The notes below the pieces were generated by a model. That model was not told where the DNA came from, ran no database searches, and was given only the letters and a program-made list of their open reading frames with translations. This document shows positions 45,355-57,359 of a stretch of DNA of 64,000 nucleotides, piece after piece; position 1 is the first letter of the stretch; each line of letters opens with the position of its first letter. This DNA comes from Bretschneidera sinensis (lineage: Eukaryota; Streptophyta; Magnoliopsida; Brassicales; Akaniaceae): assembly GCA_023935145.1 (NCBI GenBank), contig CM043705.1:87454084-87518083 (forward strand). The letters are read 5' to 3'. A program made the position numbers and the translations under genes.

Positions 45355-45717
45355 CTATGATTCAAAAGAGATTGGCGCAGATGCATCTCCTCCAAAATCC
45401 AAAACACAAGTATTCCATACTTGTTTACTTCTAGGGATAATAGATGACGCATTTGCTTCGGACTGATGTAATGTAAAAGTGGCTTTCACCAATATGATAT
45501 GGTATTCTTCTCCCATTGCTATAAGGTTTTGACAGTATTTTTCAGTGACGTTTAAATTCTGATCGAATATAGACGCGAATACCTCTTTTCCGCACTCTGG
45601 AGTCATCTTATCGACGCAACTATGTGGTGATAGCTCTGTAGCCATTGTGAGTGACATCATGATTTTAGTGGCTATGAACAATGCCATAAGGATAGAGAAG
45701 TTCTCTAACTTTGCCAT
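45355..45717 (-). CDS. Gene B, unit 5: four-cysteine prolamin-like secreted protein
   Basis: The common B form: Asp36, Ala48, Thr58, Met68, with Tyr61 and Tyr72. Same protein in unit 6. TATA at 45812-45819. Confidence 0.82.
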   Translation of the reverse strand: MAKLENFSILMALFIATKIMMSLTMATELSPHSCVDKMTPECGKEVFASIFDQNLNVTEKYCQNLIAMGEEYHIILVKATFTLHQSEANASSIIPRSKQVWNTCVLDFGGDASAPISFES

Positions 45718-46466
45718 GATTGGTTTTATTTTTAATTAATGATGTAGCAGTACCAATTTATTTTTTGTATTGCTTTGAGAGTGATGCATTTGATAGTGAT
45801 ACACAAGGATTATTTTATAGGGTGTAATTAGAGGAAAGAGATAATTTTTTGCTGTTTCAAAACATTTCAAAATTAGTATCTTCAGCATTAGTTGACCATG
45901 TAACATAAGTATTTCAAATCCATGATGTGAAGGCTACTCATCCTTCGGTCGTTTTTTAAAATATTTTAGTCACACTTTGTTTTTTTATTTTTTCCATTTA
46001 TGGCTTCATTCTTACATGTATAATACATACATATATGAATCGAAATACCAATATATAAAATTGTAATTATTGGATGTCACAAATGTCTAAAGAGAGTAAT
46101 GGAGAGCTTAATTTGGTTCTTTTGTTTTTTCTTACCCTTCAATATTCAAAGTAGTATTAACATTTAATCTTTGGTTCGCGTCATATGAAGTCAACTTCCG
46201 TTTCATGTCTAGCAAATTAATGTAAACCCTTCGCATCATGGATTTGAAAAACTTATGTTACATGGTTAATTAATTATAATCAAACATAATTAATACAGAA
46301 GATACTAATTTTGGAACGTTTTGAAACAACAATAAATTATCTCTTTCCTTTGATTACAACCTATAAAATGATCCTTGTGTATCACCATCAAAATCATCTC
46401 TCTCAAAGCAACACAAAAAATAAATTCATACTCCTGTATCATTAATTAAAATATAAGAAAAAAATT
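45718..46466. promoter_or_regulatory. Bidirectional B-C promoter region, unit 5
   Basis: 749 bp. TATA at 45812-45819 (minus) and 46362-46369 (plus). Confidence 0.63.
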
Positions 46467-46829
46467 ATGGCAAAGTTAGAGAACTTCTCTATCCTTATGG
46501 CATTGTTCATAGCCAACGCAACCATAGTGTCACTCACATTGGCTGCAGAGCTATCACCACAAAGTTGTGTAGATAAGATGACTCCAGAGTGCGGGAAAGA
46601 GGTATTCACGTCTATATTCAATCAGAATGTAGACGTCACCGAAAAATGCTGTCAAAACCTTATAGCAATGGGAGAAGAGTGTCATATCATATTGGCGAAA
46701 GCCACTTTTACATTACATCAGTCTGAAGCAAATGCATCTTCTATTATCCCTAGAAGTAAACAAGTATGGAATACTTGTGTTTTGGATTTTGGAGGAGATG
46801 CATCTGCGCCAATCTCTTTTGAATCATAG
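46467..46829 (+). CDS. Gene C, unit 5: six-cysteine prolamin-like secreted protein
   Basis: Protein identical to C of units 1, 3, 6 and 7. A silent GTCACC (for GTCACT) groups it with units 4, 6 and 7. Confidence 0.87.
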   Translation: MAKLENFSILMALFIANATIVSLTLAAELSPQSCVDKMTPECGKEVFTSIFNQNVDVTEKCCQNLIAMGEECHIILAKATFTLHQSEANASSIIPRSKQVWNTCVLDFGGDASAPISFES

Positions 46830-49304
46830 TTTTTTTGTTATGTATAATTTTACAGCTTGGTACAGACCATATTAATTAAATAATGAATTCTTAAAAATAA
46901 ATTAAGAACTCGATAATTAAGTCATGTAAAACTTAATTAGATCTCCAAATTAATGTTGAATTTATAAGATAAAAAAACTGAACTTATTTGGGCTATTTTA
47001 ATCATTCTTAAAGAAGTAGCTTTGGTATTATTAATTACGTGGGTATTAATCTATATAACATGTAATACATTGAGATTCGATTGGTATTGTGATATTTTAT
47101 TAAAAGTCCTCACAGGTCTTTAAACAAACACCAAACCAACAACTCAAAACTGTACCCTATTAAAAAAAACTCGAAACTGTTACTCGAAAAGCAAGAGCAA
47201 ATCGTAGAAAGAAGCCCCTTCTCATAGCCAATGAACTGCATGAGACGAAACAACCATACAAATATAAAAAAAATATATTAAAAATAACTGGATAAACAAA
47301 TATTTCAAAAGCATAAATTGATATAAAATGATCAAATTAATTGTTTATACATTAACAAATTCTCTCAAGTACAAGCCGACTAGAGGATTAAAAGTATTGC
47401 ATGTGAAACTCAAATGAAAGAAAGACCAAATATCCGAAAGAGCAAATAACTTGGTCAAATATTAAATAAAAAAGTGCATCCTCAGAACTAGAAGTTAGGA
47501 TATGGAGGTCTGATACTGTGTTAAAATAAAAGAAATTGAGAAGAATTCTTTATGTTTGGTGTGCCTCTAACAACATTGCTTCTTGTCTCTCTCTACACTC
47601 TATCTCTCTTCTCCCTCTCTAACTCTTAGCTTAAACCCTAAATAGAAAATATCAACGTGGTATCAGAGTTTCTTTCATTTAATACATATTACATATAATA
47701 ATATAGAGAATTCTTCTCAGCTTTTCTTGGTGAGGTAAGTGTAATCGTCGACGTACATCGGGTGGGTTATTGTAATTTTCCCTTAAACTTACAATAATGC
47801 ACTTAGTTAAATTGTATTTTCAAAAGCATATAATTTCAAGACAATATTGTAAGTTAAACAAACACAAATTGTGCTAATAATAATCTTTGGAATGTCAATA
47901 GCATCACCATTAAAAGAACCCATCAAAGAAATACAACACCAAACAATTCCAGTTGAGAACACTAATTTTTTTAAGGTGATTGCTTTTATAAATAAAAGGT
48001 TGAAAATAGCTTAAAAAAGTTAATTTGATTTTTGATTGAGACTATTATTATTATTATTATTATAATTATAATTATTATTATATTAACAATTTAGTTATTG
48101 TTATGTTAAATATTATTATTTCAATAAATATTAATTATATTACTATTATTTTTATTATTCATAAATGATTGTGATTATAATTAATATTTTTAGTTGTTCC
48201 TCCAATACTGCTTGCTTATAAAGCTAGAAATCCTCTTTAGTGGCACTTAACTCAGCAAAGCTGGATGGTTAAATCATTCATGTTGCTTATGCAACAAAAA
48301 ATTAAGCATGACTTGATAGAGTAAAAGAATGAAAGTTCTATCTCAGCATTTATGAATCAAGGCATACATCGGTTTCCTGTCCAAACTAAGACTGCATGAT
48401 CGTTGAAATCATGGATCACTTTTTGAGCTTATAAATAATTAGTGAGTTTTATTTGCATTACATTTGTAGATCACTTGAAGTAATATTCAATTTAGTCATA
48501 TTTAGAGCTAAAACAACTACATATATATGAGCATAATTTTGAGGGTCTAATAGTTGAGTATTGTTTTAAAGCTAACGTGTATTGTTAGCCATATACGTAT
48601 CCATCTCCATCCAGGTTTTCCCTTTCATATATGCGTGTAGTCACATTTAGAGCTCAAACAACTACAGATATATGAGCATAATTTTGCAGGTCTAACAGTT
48701 GAGTTTTATTTTAACGCTAACGTGTGTTGTTAGCCATGTACGTATCCATCTTCATCCAGGTTTTCCCTTTCGTTCGCGTGTGTGTGTCCATCTCCATCCA
48801 GGTTTTCCCTTTCGTTCGTGTGTGTTTTTTTCTATAATAATTTCTCACAAAAAAGAAAAGTGTTCAATCAAATATCGTAGATGTGTGTAGGGCACAGGCC
48901 GTCAACCTGAGCTTTAATTTGGATACTTGGCTCGAGTTATTTATGGTCTTTTTGAACTCGAGCCAAGAATGAAAATTTAAACTCATGCTCCGCTCGCGTT
49001 TATTTTCCACAACTTAAGCTCGAGTCAGCTTCAAGCCCAAACGAGCCTGACCTCCAACCCTTCGAGCTCTAACTTTCAAACCTGAGTATATAAACTTTTA
49101 TATTTATAGTCTAAATAAAAGAATATATATTCATTTTAGAATAAAAATATTTTTATTATATATATAATTGAATCAATTGACATTGAAAGAACGAGCACTA
49201 ATTGTTCGACATGAGTTTATTTAAATTACAGAATTCTTATTTTACATTTAAGAATTCTTGATTTAATATGGTACAAGACAGAAACATATATAAAAAGAAA
49301 AAAC

Positions 49305-49760
49305 TTAATATTCAAAAGAGAGAGGAGCAGATGAATCAGATCCAAAATCCAAAACACATTTATTCCAAAATTGTTTACTTCTGGGAATACCTAAAGATGC
49401 ATTTGCTTTAAAATGATTCAATGAGAAAATGGTTCTCACCAATGCAGTGTGGCACTCTTTTCCCACTGCCATAAGTGTTCTGCAACAATTTTCAGTAACT
49501 GTAACATTCTCGAACATATACATGAATACTTGTTTCCCGCACTCCATAGTCATCTTTTCAGAACAGCTTTGCAAAAATTTGGCATACTCTAGTGAAGGTT
49601 CTGGTGACAAAATTTCGAATTCAGTTCCAGGCGGATACGCGTAATATTCATCTTCTTCCGCTGAGGGACTGATATCTTCCGTTGCTGCAAATGTGAGCGA
49701 TACCGTTGTTGTGGCTAAGAACAACGCCACAAGGATAGAGAACAGCTCTAACTTTCCCAT
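49305..49760 (-). CDS. Gene A, unit 6: secreted prolamin-like cysteine-rich protein
   Basis: Same protein as units 5 and 7, with both sequons (Asn85, Asn120). TATA at 49845-49855. Tail to tail with C of unit 5, about 2.5 kb away. Confidence 0.86.
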   Translation of the reverse strand: MGKLELFSILVALFLATTTVSLTFAATEDISPSAEEDEYYAYPPGTEFEILSPEPSLEYAKFLQSCSEKMTMECGKQVFMYMFENVTVTENCCRTLMAVGKECHTALVRTIFSLNHFKANASLGIPRSKQFWNKCVLDFGSDSSAPLSFEY

Positions 49761-52700
49761 GATTTTGTTTTTTTTAGTAATGACAGGTTTATCAATTTAT
49801 CTTTATTGTGTTGCTAATTTGAAGATTAATGGCTTTAAGGATCCTTTTATATATAGGGTGCAATACAGGAAAGATATAGTACTATTAATTTGGTGGTTTC
49901 AAAACGCTCCATTAATATCTTTTGCATTAAATATGTTTGATTAATTAATTACAATAATTTTAAGGCATTTGTTGGAGAAATGTTGATATGCAATAATAAT
50001 TTAACTTCTACTTAAGAGTGATTTTGCTATCTGAGTTTAGAAAAAGGTAAAAAGGAAGCTTAATTTAACGATGATTACAGTTGTTTCAAAGTGTTCTAAT
50101 ATAGTGATTAGTTAATTTAAAAATATGTAATGAAAGATAGAATTAAGGAAAAATTCTTGTCTCGTATATCTTTTCTTCTCAATCTTTTCGCACAATTTAA
50201 GGGTGAGATGAACCTTTGTGTCATGTATCTCTCTCACACTGTGCCATACAAGAACTTCTCAGAACTAAGAGAACATGAGGCATTAGTTGCCCGTTGGCAT
50301 ACTTTGTTTTGGAGATTTTGTCCACGTGGTCGATGGAATAGCTTTTTGTCCACTTCAAATACGAAAAGACTTTCCACAGTAAAAGAAAACAGAGGTCAGA
50401 GAAACGGTGCTAATTTTATCAATTAAAGTTTATGTTACGTCGGCTCTATTTGACAGCAGTTTGATCAAAAAAAATATTCTAATATTTTCACATGGTCAAG
50501 TACAATTATTTAATTTAATTTTTTTATCCAATAGTTGTTCGCTAGAACTGACAAAATGAGCACGTTTCTTTCTATGTGAAAAGTATTTTTTATCCAAAAA
50601 AAATCTTATAGACCAAATCTTCGCAAGAATCTCTGGATCGTTAAATACATGATTGTGTGGTGTTATTCTTAAACAAGATTTTCCAAGATTGTTGGCATTG
50701 TCTGCAAGTTATGAATGAAATTTCAGCATGTTATGAATGAAACAAGGAATTAACAATTGACAAATTTGGCCACTGGTGTGACAAGGGACAATGCCCTCCA
50801 ATGCTTAGTTGCCTACTGCTGATATTGGACAGTATATATTTCTCAATTGTTTGGAACACCAAAAGTTGCCGGATTAAAAATAGAAGGAGCTCAGCTATTG
50901 CCTCGGTTTCTGATTTTCTGCTCAACAAAACAGAACTTGTCCCTCGTGAGAAAAAGAAGATATCAGTGGAAATCTCCCTGAGATTGGGTGTCTCAACTTA
51001 GCGCGGATGGTTCTTCCAATAATTCGCAAATGTTGTGTAAACCAACAGGTAGAACAGAGGATTTTGTATTCGAGAAAAAGATTTATGGTAAATTGGTCAA
51101 TACTTTGAACTCAGAATATATAACTCATTGTTAAAGACTTGACTTTTGGGCCTTGGAGGACAACAAAAAATATAAACTACCAGTCTTCGCAATAGACTTA
51201 ACCATTGGCACAAGAAGAATAGGAAGAAGAGTGAAAATGTACGGTAATAACTGGCAACCATTCTTAAAGGTACAAATGATTAGTTGAAGGGTATTTAGAA
51301 TTGTTTTAATTTTTTTAAAATTTTTTAAAAGTGAGATTAGATTGTCGTTTTTTAACAAATTTTAGATTAAATTGTAATCATTAACAAATAAGAGAGATGT
51401 AATCTATTATAATATAAAGTATTTTTTCTCAGAGAGATTTCAAGATTGTCACAATGGTAATGCTTGATTGAAAAGTATGATTCGAACGGGCTTGATTCTG
51501 ATCGGTTTTCAAAATCTATTGATTGTGCAATTTGTGACTACTAGGTGTGTTTCCTGTGAAAATAAAAATAAATAAATAAATAAGAATTCACTATATTATG
51601 TGTGTAATATGTATTACATGGACAAAACTCCGATACCATATTGATATTTGGTATTTAGGGTTTAGGCTACGAGTTAGAGAGACAATATAGAGAGAGACGG
51701 GAGACAGTGCGTTGTTAGAGGCACACAAAATATAGATAATTCTTCTCAATTTTTCAAATTTTAACGTGGTATCAGAACTTCAGATCTTCGTTTCAAGTTC
51801 AAAATATATCCATTTTCATTTAATATTTGACCAAGTTATTTCTCTTTTGGATATATAGGCTTTTTTTCATTTGGGTTCATGTGCAAAAACCTTAAATTCG
51901 TCAGTTAGCTTGTACTTGAGAGATGTTTTATAAAGAATTAATTGGATCACTTTTTTTTTATCAGTTTTAGCTTTTGATATAATTGGTAACTCAATTATTT
52001 CTTAATATTTCTAGTATTTTGATGGTTCTTTCGCCTCATACAATTCATTGGCTATGGGACGGGGTTTCTTTTGACTATCAGCTCTTGCCTTTTGAGTTAC
52101 AGTTTTGAGTTGTTGGTTTGGTGCTTGTTTAAAGACTTGTGTGGACTTTGGTTTCTTTTGAAAAGTAGTTATCTAAACTATGGGATGGTTTTTATAATAA
52201 AATATCACAATATCGATCGAATCTCAATTTATTAACTGAATTAAAACTAAAACTTTTAGGGAAAAATCTAATTTTTTTCTTCTTTTTTTTCTTTTGGAAT
52301 ACGATCTTAGAAATACAATTAGTTTATTTTATATTTAATTTGATTGTATATATTGGTTATTAAGGATTTTATATGTTGAAATATTTTGGTACCAAATCTA
52401 CATCATTTTGTATTCTAAAAAAAATCTGTCATTTATACGGGGAGGGGAGAGGAGACCTCATAAATTCAATTTTGTTTCTTTTTAAAATATGATCTCATAA
52501 ATATAATTTTTTGGAGATATAATTTATGTTAGTTTATCATATATATTTTTACAATAGGAGTAGCGAAATTTGAACTTGAGATTTGAATGGGACCTCCTCT
52601 TAAGAGAAAAAAGTGTAGTTCTCAATTAGACTATGCTCAAGCCACAATTTATTACTACCTAATTTGATTGTATTATTTACTTATATGCTTTTTTAAAATA

Positions 52701-52951
52701 CGTTACTTTAGGTTGTTTTACATGTTATATAGATTGATACCCATATAATTTAAAATACCAAAGCTACATCTTTGAGAAAAATTGAAATAGCCCAAATAAG
52801 TTCAGTTTTTTTTTATGTTATAAATTCAACATTCATTTGAAGATCTAATTAAGTTTTACATGACTTAACTATAGAGTTCATAATTTAATTTTAAGAAATC
52901 AGTACGGTACGTAATAAACTGTAAAATCATATATAACAACAACAAAAAAAA

Positions 52952-53314
52952 CTATGATTCAAAAGAGATTGGCGCAGATGCATCTCCTCCAAAATCCAAA
53001 ACACAAGTATTCCATACTTGTTTACTTCTAGGGATAATAGATGACGCATTTGCTTCGGACTGATGTAATGTAAAAGTGGCTTTCACCAATATGATATGGT
53101 ATTCTTCTCCCATTGCTATAAGGTTTTGACAGTATTTTTCAGTGACGTTTAAATTCTGATCGAATATAGACGCGAATACCTCTTTTCCGCACTCTGGAGT
53201 CATCTTATCGACGCAACTATGTGGTGATAGCTCTGTAGCCATTGTGAGTGACATCATGATTTTAGTGGCTATGAACAATGCCATAAGGATAGAGAAGTTC
53301 TCTAACTTTGCCAT
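52952..53314 (-). CDS. Gene B, unit 6: four-cysteine prolamin-like secreted protein
   Basis: Identical in protein to unit 5 B. TATA at 53409-53416. Confidence 0.82.
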   Translation of the reverse strand: MAKLENFSILMALFIATKIMMSLTMATELSPHSCVDKMTPECGKEVFASIFDQNLNVTEKYCQNLIAMGEEYHIILVKATFTLHQSEANASSIIPRSKQVWNTCVLDFGGDASAPISFES

Positions 53315-54063
53315 GATTGGTTTTATTTTTAATTAATGATGTAGCAGTACCAATTTATTTTTTGTATTGCTTTGAGAGTGATGCATTTGATAGTGATACA
53401 CAAGGATTATTTTATAGGGTGTAATTAGAGGAAAGAGATAATTTTTTGCTGTTTCAAAACATTTCAAAATTAGTATCTTCAGCATTAGTTGACCATGTAA
53501 CATAAGTATTTCAAATCCATGATGTGAAGGCTACTCATCCTTCGGTCGTTTTTTAAAATATTTTAGTCACACTTTGTTTTTTTATTTTTTCCATTTATGG
53601 CTTCATTCTTACATGTATAATACATACATATATGAATCGAAATACCAATATATAAAATTGTAATTATTGGATGTCACAAATGTCTAAAGAGAGTAATGGA
53701 GAGCTTAATTTGGTTCTTTTGTTTTTTCTTACCCTTCAATATTCAAAGTAGTATTAACATTTAATCTTTGGTTCGCGTCATATGAAGTCAACTTCCGTTT
53801 CATGTCTAGCAAATTAATGTAAACCCTTCGCATCATGGATTTGAAAAACTTATGTTACATGGTTAATTAATTATAATCAAACATAATTAATACAGAAGAT
53901 ACTAATTTTGGAACGTTTTGAAACAACAATAAATTATCTCTTTCCTTTGATTACAACCTATAAAATGATCCTTGTGTATCACCATCAAAATCATCTCTCT
54001 CAAAGCAACACAAAAAATAAATTAATACTCCTGTATCATTAATTAAAATATAAGAAAAAAATT
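53315..54063. promoter_or_regulatory. Bidirectional B-C promoter region, unit 6
   Basis: 749 bp. TATA at 53409-53416 (minus) and 53959-53966 (plus). Confidence 0.63.
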
Positions 54064-54426
54064 ATGGCAAAGTTAGAGAACTTCTCTATCCTTATGGCAT
54101 TGTTCATAGCCAACGCAACCATAGTGTCACTCACATTGGCTGCAGAGCTATCACCACAAAGTTGTGTAGATAAGATGACTCCAGAGTGCGGGAAAGAGGT
54201 ATTCACGTCTATATTCAATCAGAATGTAGACGTCACCGAAAAATGCTGTCAAAACCTTATAGCAATGGGAGAAGAGTGTCATATCATATTGGCGAAAGCC
54301 ACTTTTACATTACATCAGTCTGAAGCAAATGCATCTTCTATTATCCCTAGAAGTAAACAAGTATGGAATACTTGTGTTTTGGATTTTGGAGGAGATGCAT
54401 CTGCGCCAATCTCTTTTGAATCATAG
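54064..54426 (+). CDS. Gene C, unit 6: six-cysteine prolamin-like secreted protein
   Basis: Protein identical to the common C form. The leader has aattaatactcc, as in units 1-3 and 7, where units 4 and 5 have aattcatactcc. Confidence 0.87.
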   Translation: MAKLENFSILMALFIANATIVSLTLAAELSPQSCVDKMTPECGKEVFTSIFNQNVDVTEKCCQNLIAMGEECHIILAKATFTLHQSEANASSIIPRSKQVWNTCVLDFGGDASAPISFES

Positions 54427-56903
54427 TTTTTTTGTTATGTATAATTTTACAGCTTGGTACAGACCATATTAATTAAATAATGAATTCTTAAAAATAAATT
54501 AAGAACTCGATAATTAAGTCATGTAAAACTTAATTAGATCTCCAAATTAATGTTGAATTTATAAGATAAAAAAACTGAACTTATTTGGGCTATTTTAATC
54601 ATTCTTAAAGAAGTAGCTTTGGTATTATTAATTACGTGGGTATTAATCTATATAACATGTAATACATTGAGATTCGATTGGTATTGTGATATTTTATTAA
54701 AAGTCCTCACAGGTCTTTAAACAAACACCAAACCAACAACTCAAAACTGTACCCTATTAAAAAAAACTCGAAACTGTTACTCGAAAAGCAAGAGCAAATC
54801 GTAGAAAGAAGCCCCTTCTCATAGCCAATGAACTGCATGAGACGAAACAACCATACAAATATAAAAAAATATATATTAAAAATAACTGGATAAACAAATA
54901 TTTCAAAAGCATAAATTGATATAAAATGATCAAATTAATTGTTTATACATTAACAAATTCTCTCAAGTACAAGCCGGCTAAAGGATTAAAAGTATTGCAT
55001 GTGAAACTCAAATGAAAGAAAGACCAAATATCCGAAAGAGCAAATAACTTGGTCAAATATTAAATAAAAAAGTGCATCCTCAGAACTAGAAGTTAGGATA
55101 TGGAGGTCTGATACTGTGTTAAAATAAAAGAAATTGAGAAGAATTCTTTATGTTTGGTGTGCCTCTAACAACATTGCTTCTTGTCTCTCTCTACACTCTA
55201 TCTCTCTTCTCCCTCTCTAACTCTTAGCCTTAACCCTAAATAGAAAATATCAACGTGGTATCAGAGTTTCTTTCATTTAATACATATTACATATAATAAT
55301 ATAGAGAATTCTTCTCAGCTTTTCTTGGTGAGGTAAGTGTAATCGTCGACGTACATCGGGTGGGTTATTGTAATTTTCCCTTAAACTTACAATAATGCAC
55401 TTAGTTAAATTGTATTTTCAAAAGCATATAATTTCAAGACAATATTGTAAGTTAAACAAACACAAATTGTGCTAATAATAATCTTTGGAATGTCAATAGC
55501 ATCACCATTAAAAGAACCCATCAAAGAAATACAACACCAAACAATTCCAGTTGAGAACACTAATTTTTTTAAGGTGATTGCTTTTATAAATAAAAGGTTG
55601 AAAATAGCTTAAAAAAAGTTAATTTGATTTTTGATTGAGACTATTATTATTATTATTATTATAATTATTATTATTATTATATTAACAATTTAGTTATTGT
55701 TATGTTAAATATTATTATTTCAATAAATATTAATTATATTACTATTATTTTTATTATTCATAAATGATTGTGATTATAATTAATATTTTTAGTTGTTCCT
55801 CCAATACTGCTTGCTTATAAAGCTAGAAATCCTCTTTAGTGGCACTTAACTCAGCAAAGCTGGATGGTTAAATCATTCATGTTGCTTATGCAACAAAAAA
55901 TTAAGCATGACTTGATAGAGTAAAAGAATGAAAGTTCTATCTCAGCATTTATGAATCAAGGCATACATCGGTTTCCTGTCCAAACTAAGACTGCATGATC
56001 GTTGAAATCATGGATCACTTTTTGAGCTTATAAATAATTAGTGAGTTTTATTTGCATTACATTTGTAGATCACTTGAAGTAATATTCAATTTAGTCATAT
56101 TTAGAGCTAAAACAACTACATATATATGAGCATAATTTTGAGGGTCTAATAGTTGAGTATTGTTTTAAAGCTAACGTGTATTGTTAGCCATATACGTATC
56201 CATCTCCATCCAGGTTTTCCCTTTCATATATGCGTGTAGTCACATTTAGAGCTCAAACAACTACATATATATGAGCATAATTTTGCAGGTCTAACAGTTG
56301 AGTATTATTTTAACGCTAACGTGTGTTGTTAGCCATGTACGTATCCATCTTCATCCAGGTTTTCCCTTTCGTTCGCGTGTGTGTGTCCATCTCCATCCAG
56401 GTTTTCCCTTTCGTTCGTGTGTGTTTTTTTCTATAATAATTTCTCACAAAAAAGAAAAGTGTTCAATCAAATATCGTAGATGTGTGTAGGGCACAGGCCG
56501 TCAACCTGAGCTTTAATTTGGATACTTGGCTCGAGTTATTTATGGTCTTTTTGAACTCGAGCCAAGAATGAAAATTTAAACTCATGCTCCGCTCGCGTTT
56601 ATTTTCCACAACTTAAGCTCGAGTCAGCTTCAAGCCCAAACGAGCCTGACCTCCAACCCTTCGAGCTCTAACTTTCAAACCTGAGTATATAAACTTTTAT
56701 ATTTATAGTCTAAATAAAAGAATATATATTCATTTTAGAATAAAAATATTTTTATTATATATATAATTGAATCAATTGACATGGAAAGAACAAGCACTAA
56801 TTGTTCGACATGAGTTTATTTAAATTACAGAATTCTTATTTTACATTTAAGAATTCTTGATTTAATATGGTACAAGACAGAAACATATATAAAAAGAAAA
56901 AAC

Positions 56904-57359
56904 TTAATATTCAAAAGAGAGAGGAGCAGATGAATCAGATCCAAAATCCAAAACACATTTATTCCAAAATTGTTTACTTCTGGGAATACCTAAAGATGCA
57001 TTTGCTTTAAAATGATTCAATGAGAAAATGGTTCTCACCAATGCAGTGTGGCACTCTTTTCCCACTGCCATAAGTGTTCTGCAACAATTTTCAGTAACTG
57101 TAACATTCTCGAACATATACATGAATACTTGTTTCCCGCACTCCATAGTCATCTTTTCAGAACAGCTTTGCAAAAATTTGGCATACTCTAGTGAAGGTTC
57201 TGGTGACAAAATTTCGAATTCAGTTCCAGGCGGATACGCGTAATATTCATCTTCTTCCGCTGAGGGACTGATATCTTCCGTTGCTGCAAATGTGAGCGAT
57301 ACCGTTGTTGTGGCTAAGAACAACGCCACAAGGATAGAGAACAGCTCTAACTTTCCCAT
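56904..57359 (-). CDS. Gene A, unit 7: secreted prolamin-like cysteine-rich protein
   Basis: Same protein as units 5 and 6. TATA at 57444-57454. Last complete A gene; another would be expected about 500 bp beyond the window if the array goes on. Confidence 0.86.
   Translation of the reverse strand: MGKLELFSILVALFLATTTVSLTFAATEDISPSAEEDEYYAYPPGTEFEILSPEPSLEYAKFLQSCSEKMTMECGKQVFMYMFENVTVTENCCRTLMAVGKECHTALVRTIFSLNHFKANASLGIPRSKQFWNKCVLDFGSDSSAPLSFEY

Larger units (their letters stand above)
43987..47713. repeat. Large inverted repeat holding B and C, unit 5
   Basis: Arms and GAATTC ends as in the other units, nearly identical to unit 6. Confidence 0.83.
41271..48867. repeat. Tandem array unit 5
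   Basis: Fifth unit, 7597 bp, no retrotransposon. It shares diagnostic variants with units 6 and 7, such as the changed T/A run near 43708-43730 and cgaacggg near 43886. Spacers: A-B 42164-45354, B-C 45718-46466, C 3' spacer 46830-48867, with an ATT microsatellite at about 48042-48083 and the 145-bp tandem pair starting at 48495. Confidence 0.92.
51584..55311. repeat. Large inverted repeat holding B and C, unit 6
   Basis: Arms and GAATTC ends as in unit 5. Confidence 0.83.
48868..56466. repeat. Tandem array unit 6
   Basis: Sixth unit, 7599 bp, no retrotransposon and closest to units 5 and 7. Its A, B and C proteins equal those of unit 5. Spacers: A-B 49761-52951, B-C 53315-54063, C 3' spacer 54427-56466, ATT microsatellite about 55642-55682, 145-bp tandem pair from 56094. 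Confidence 0.92.
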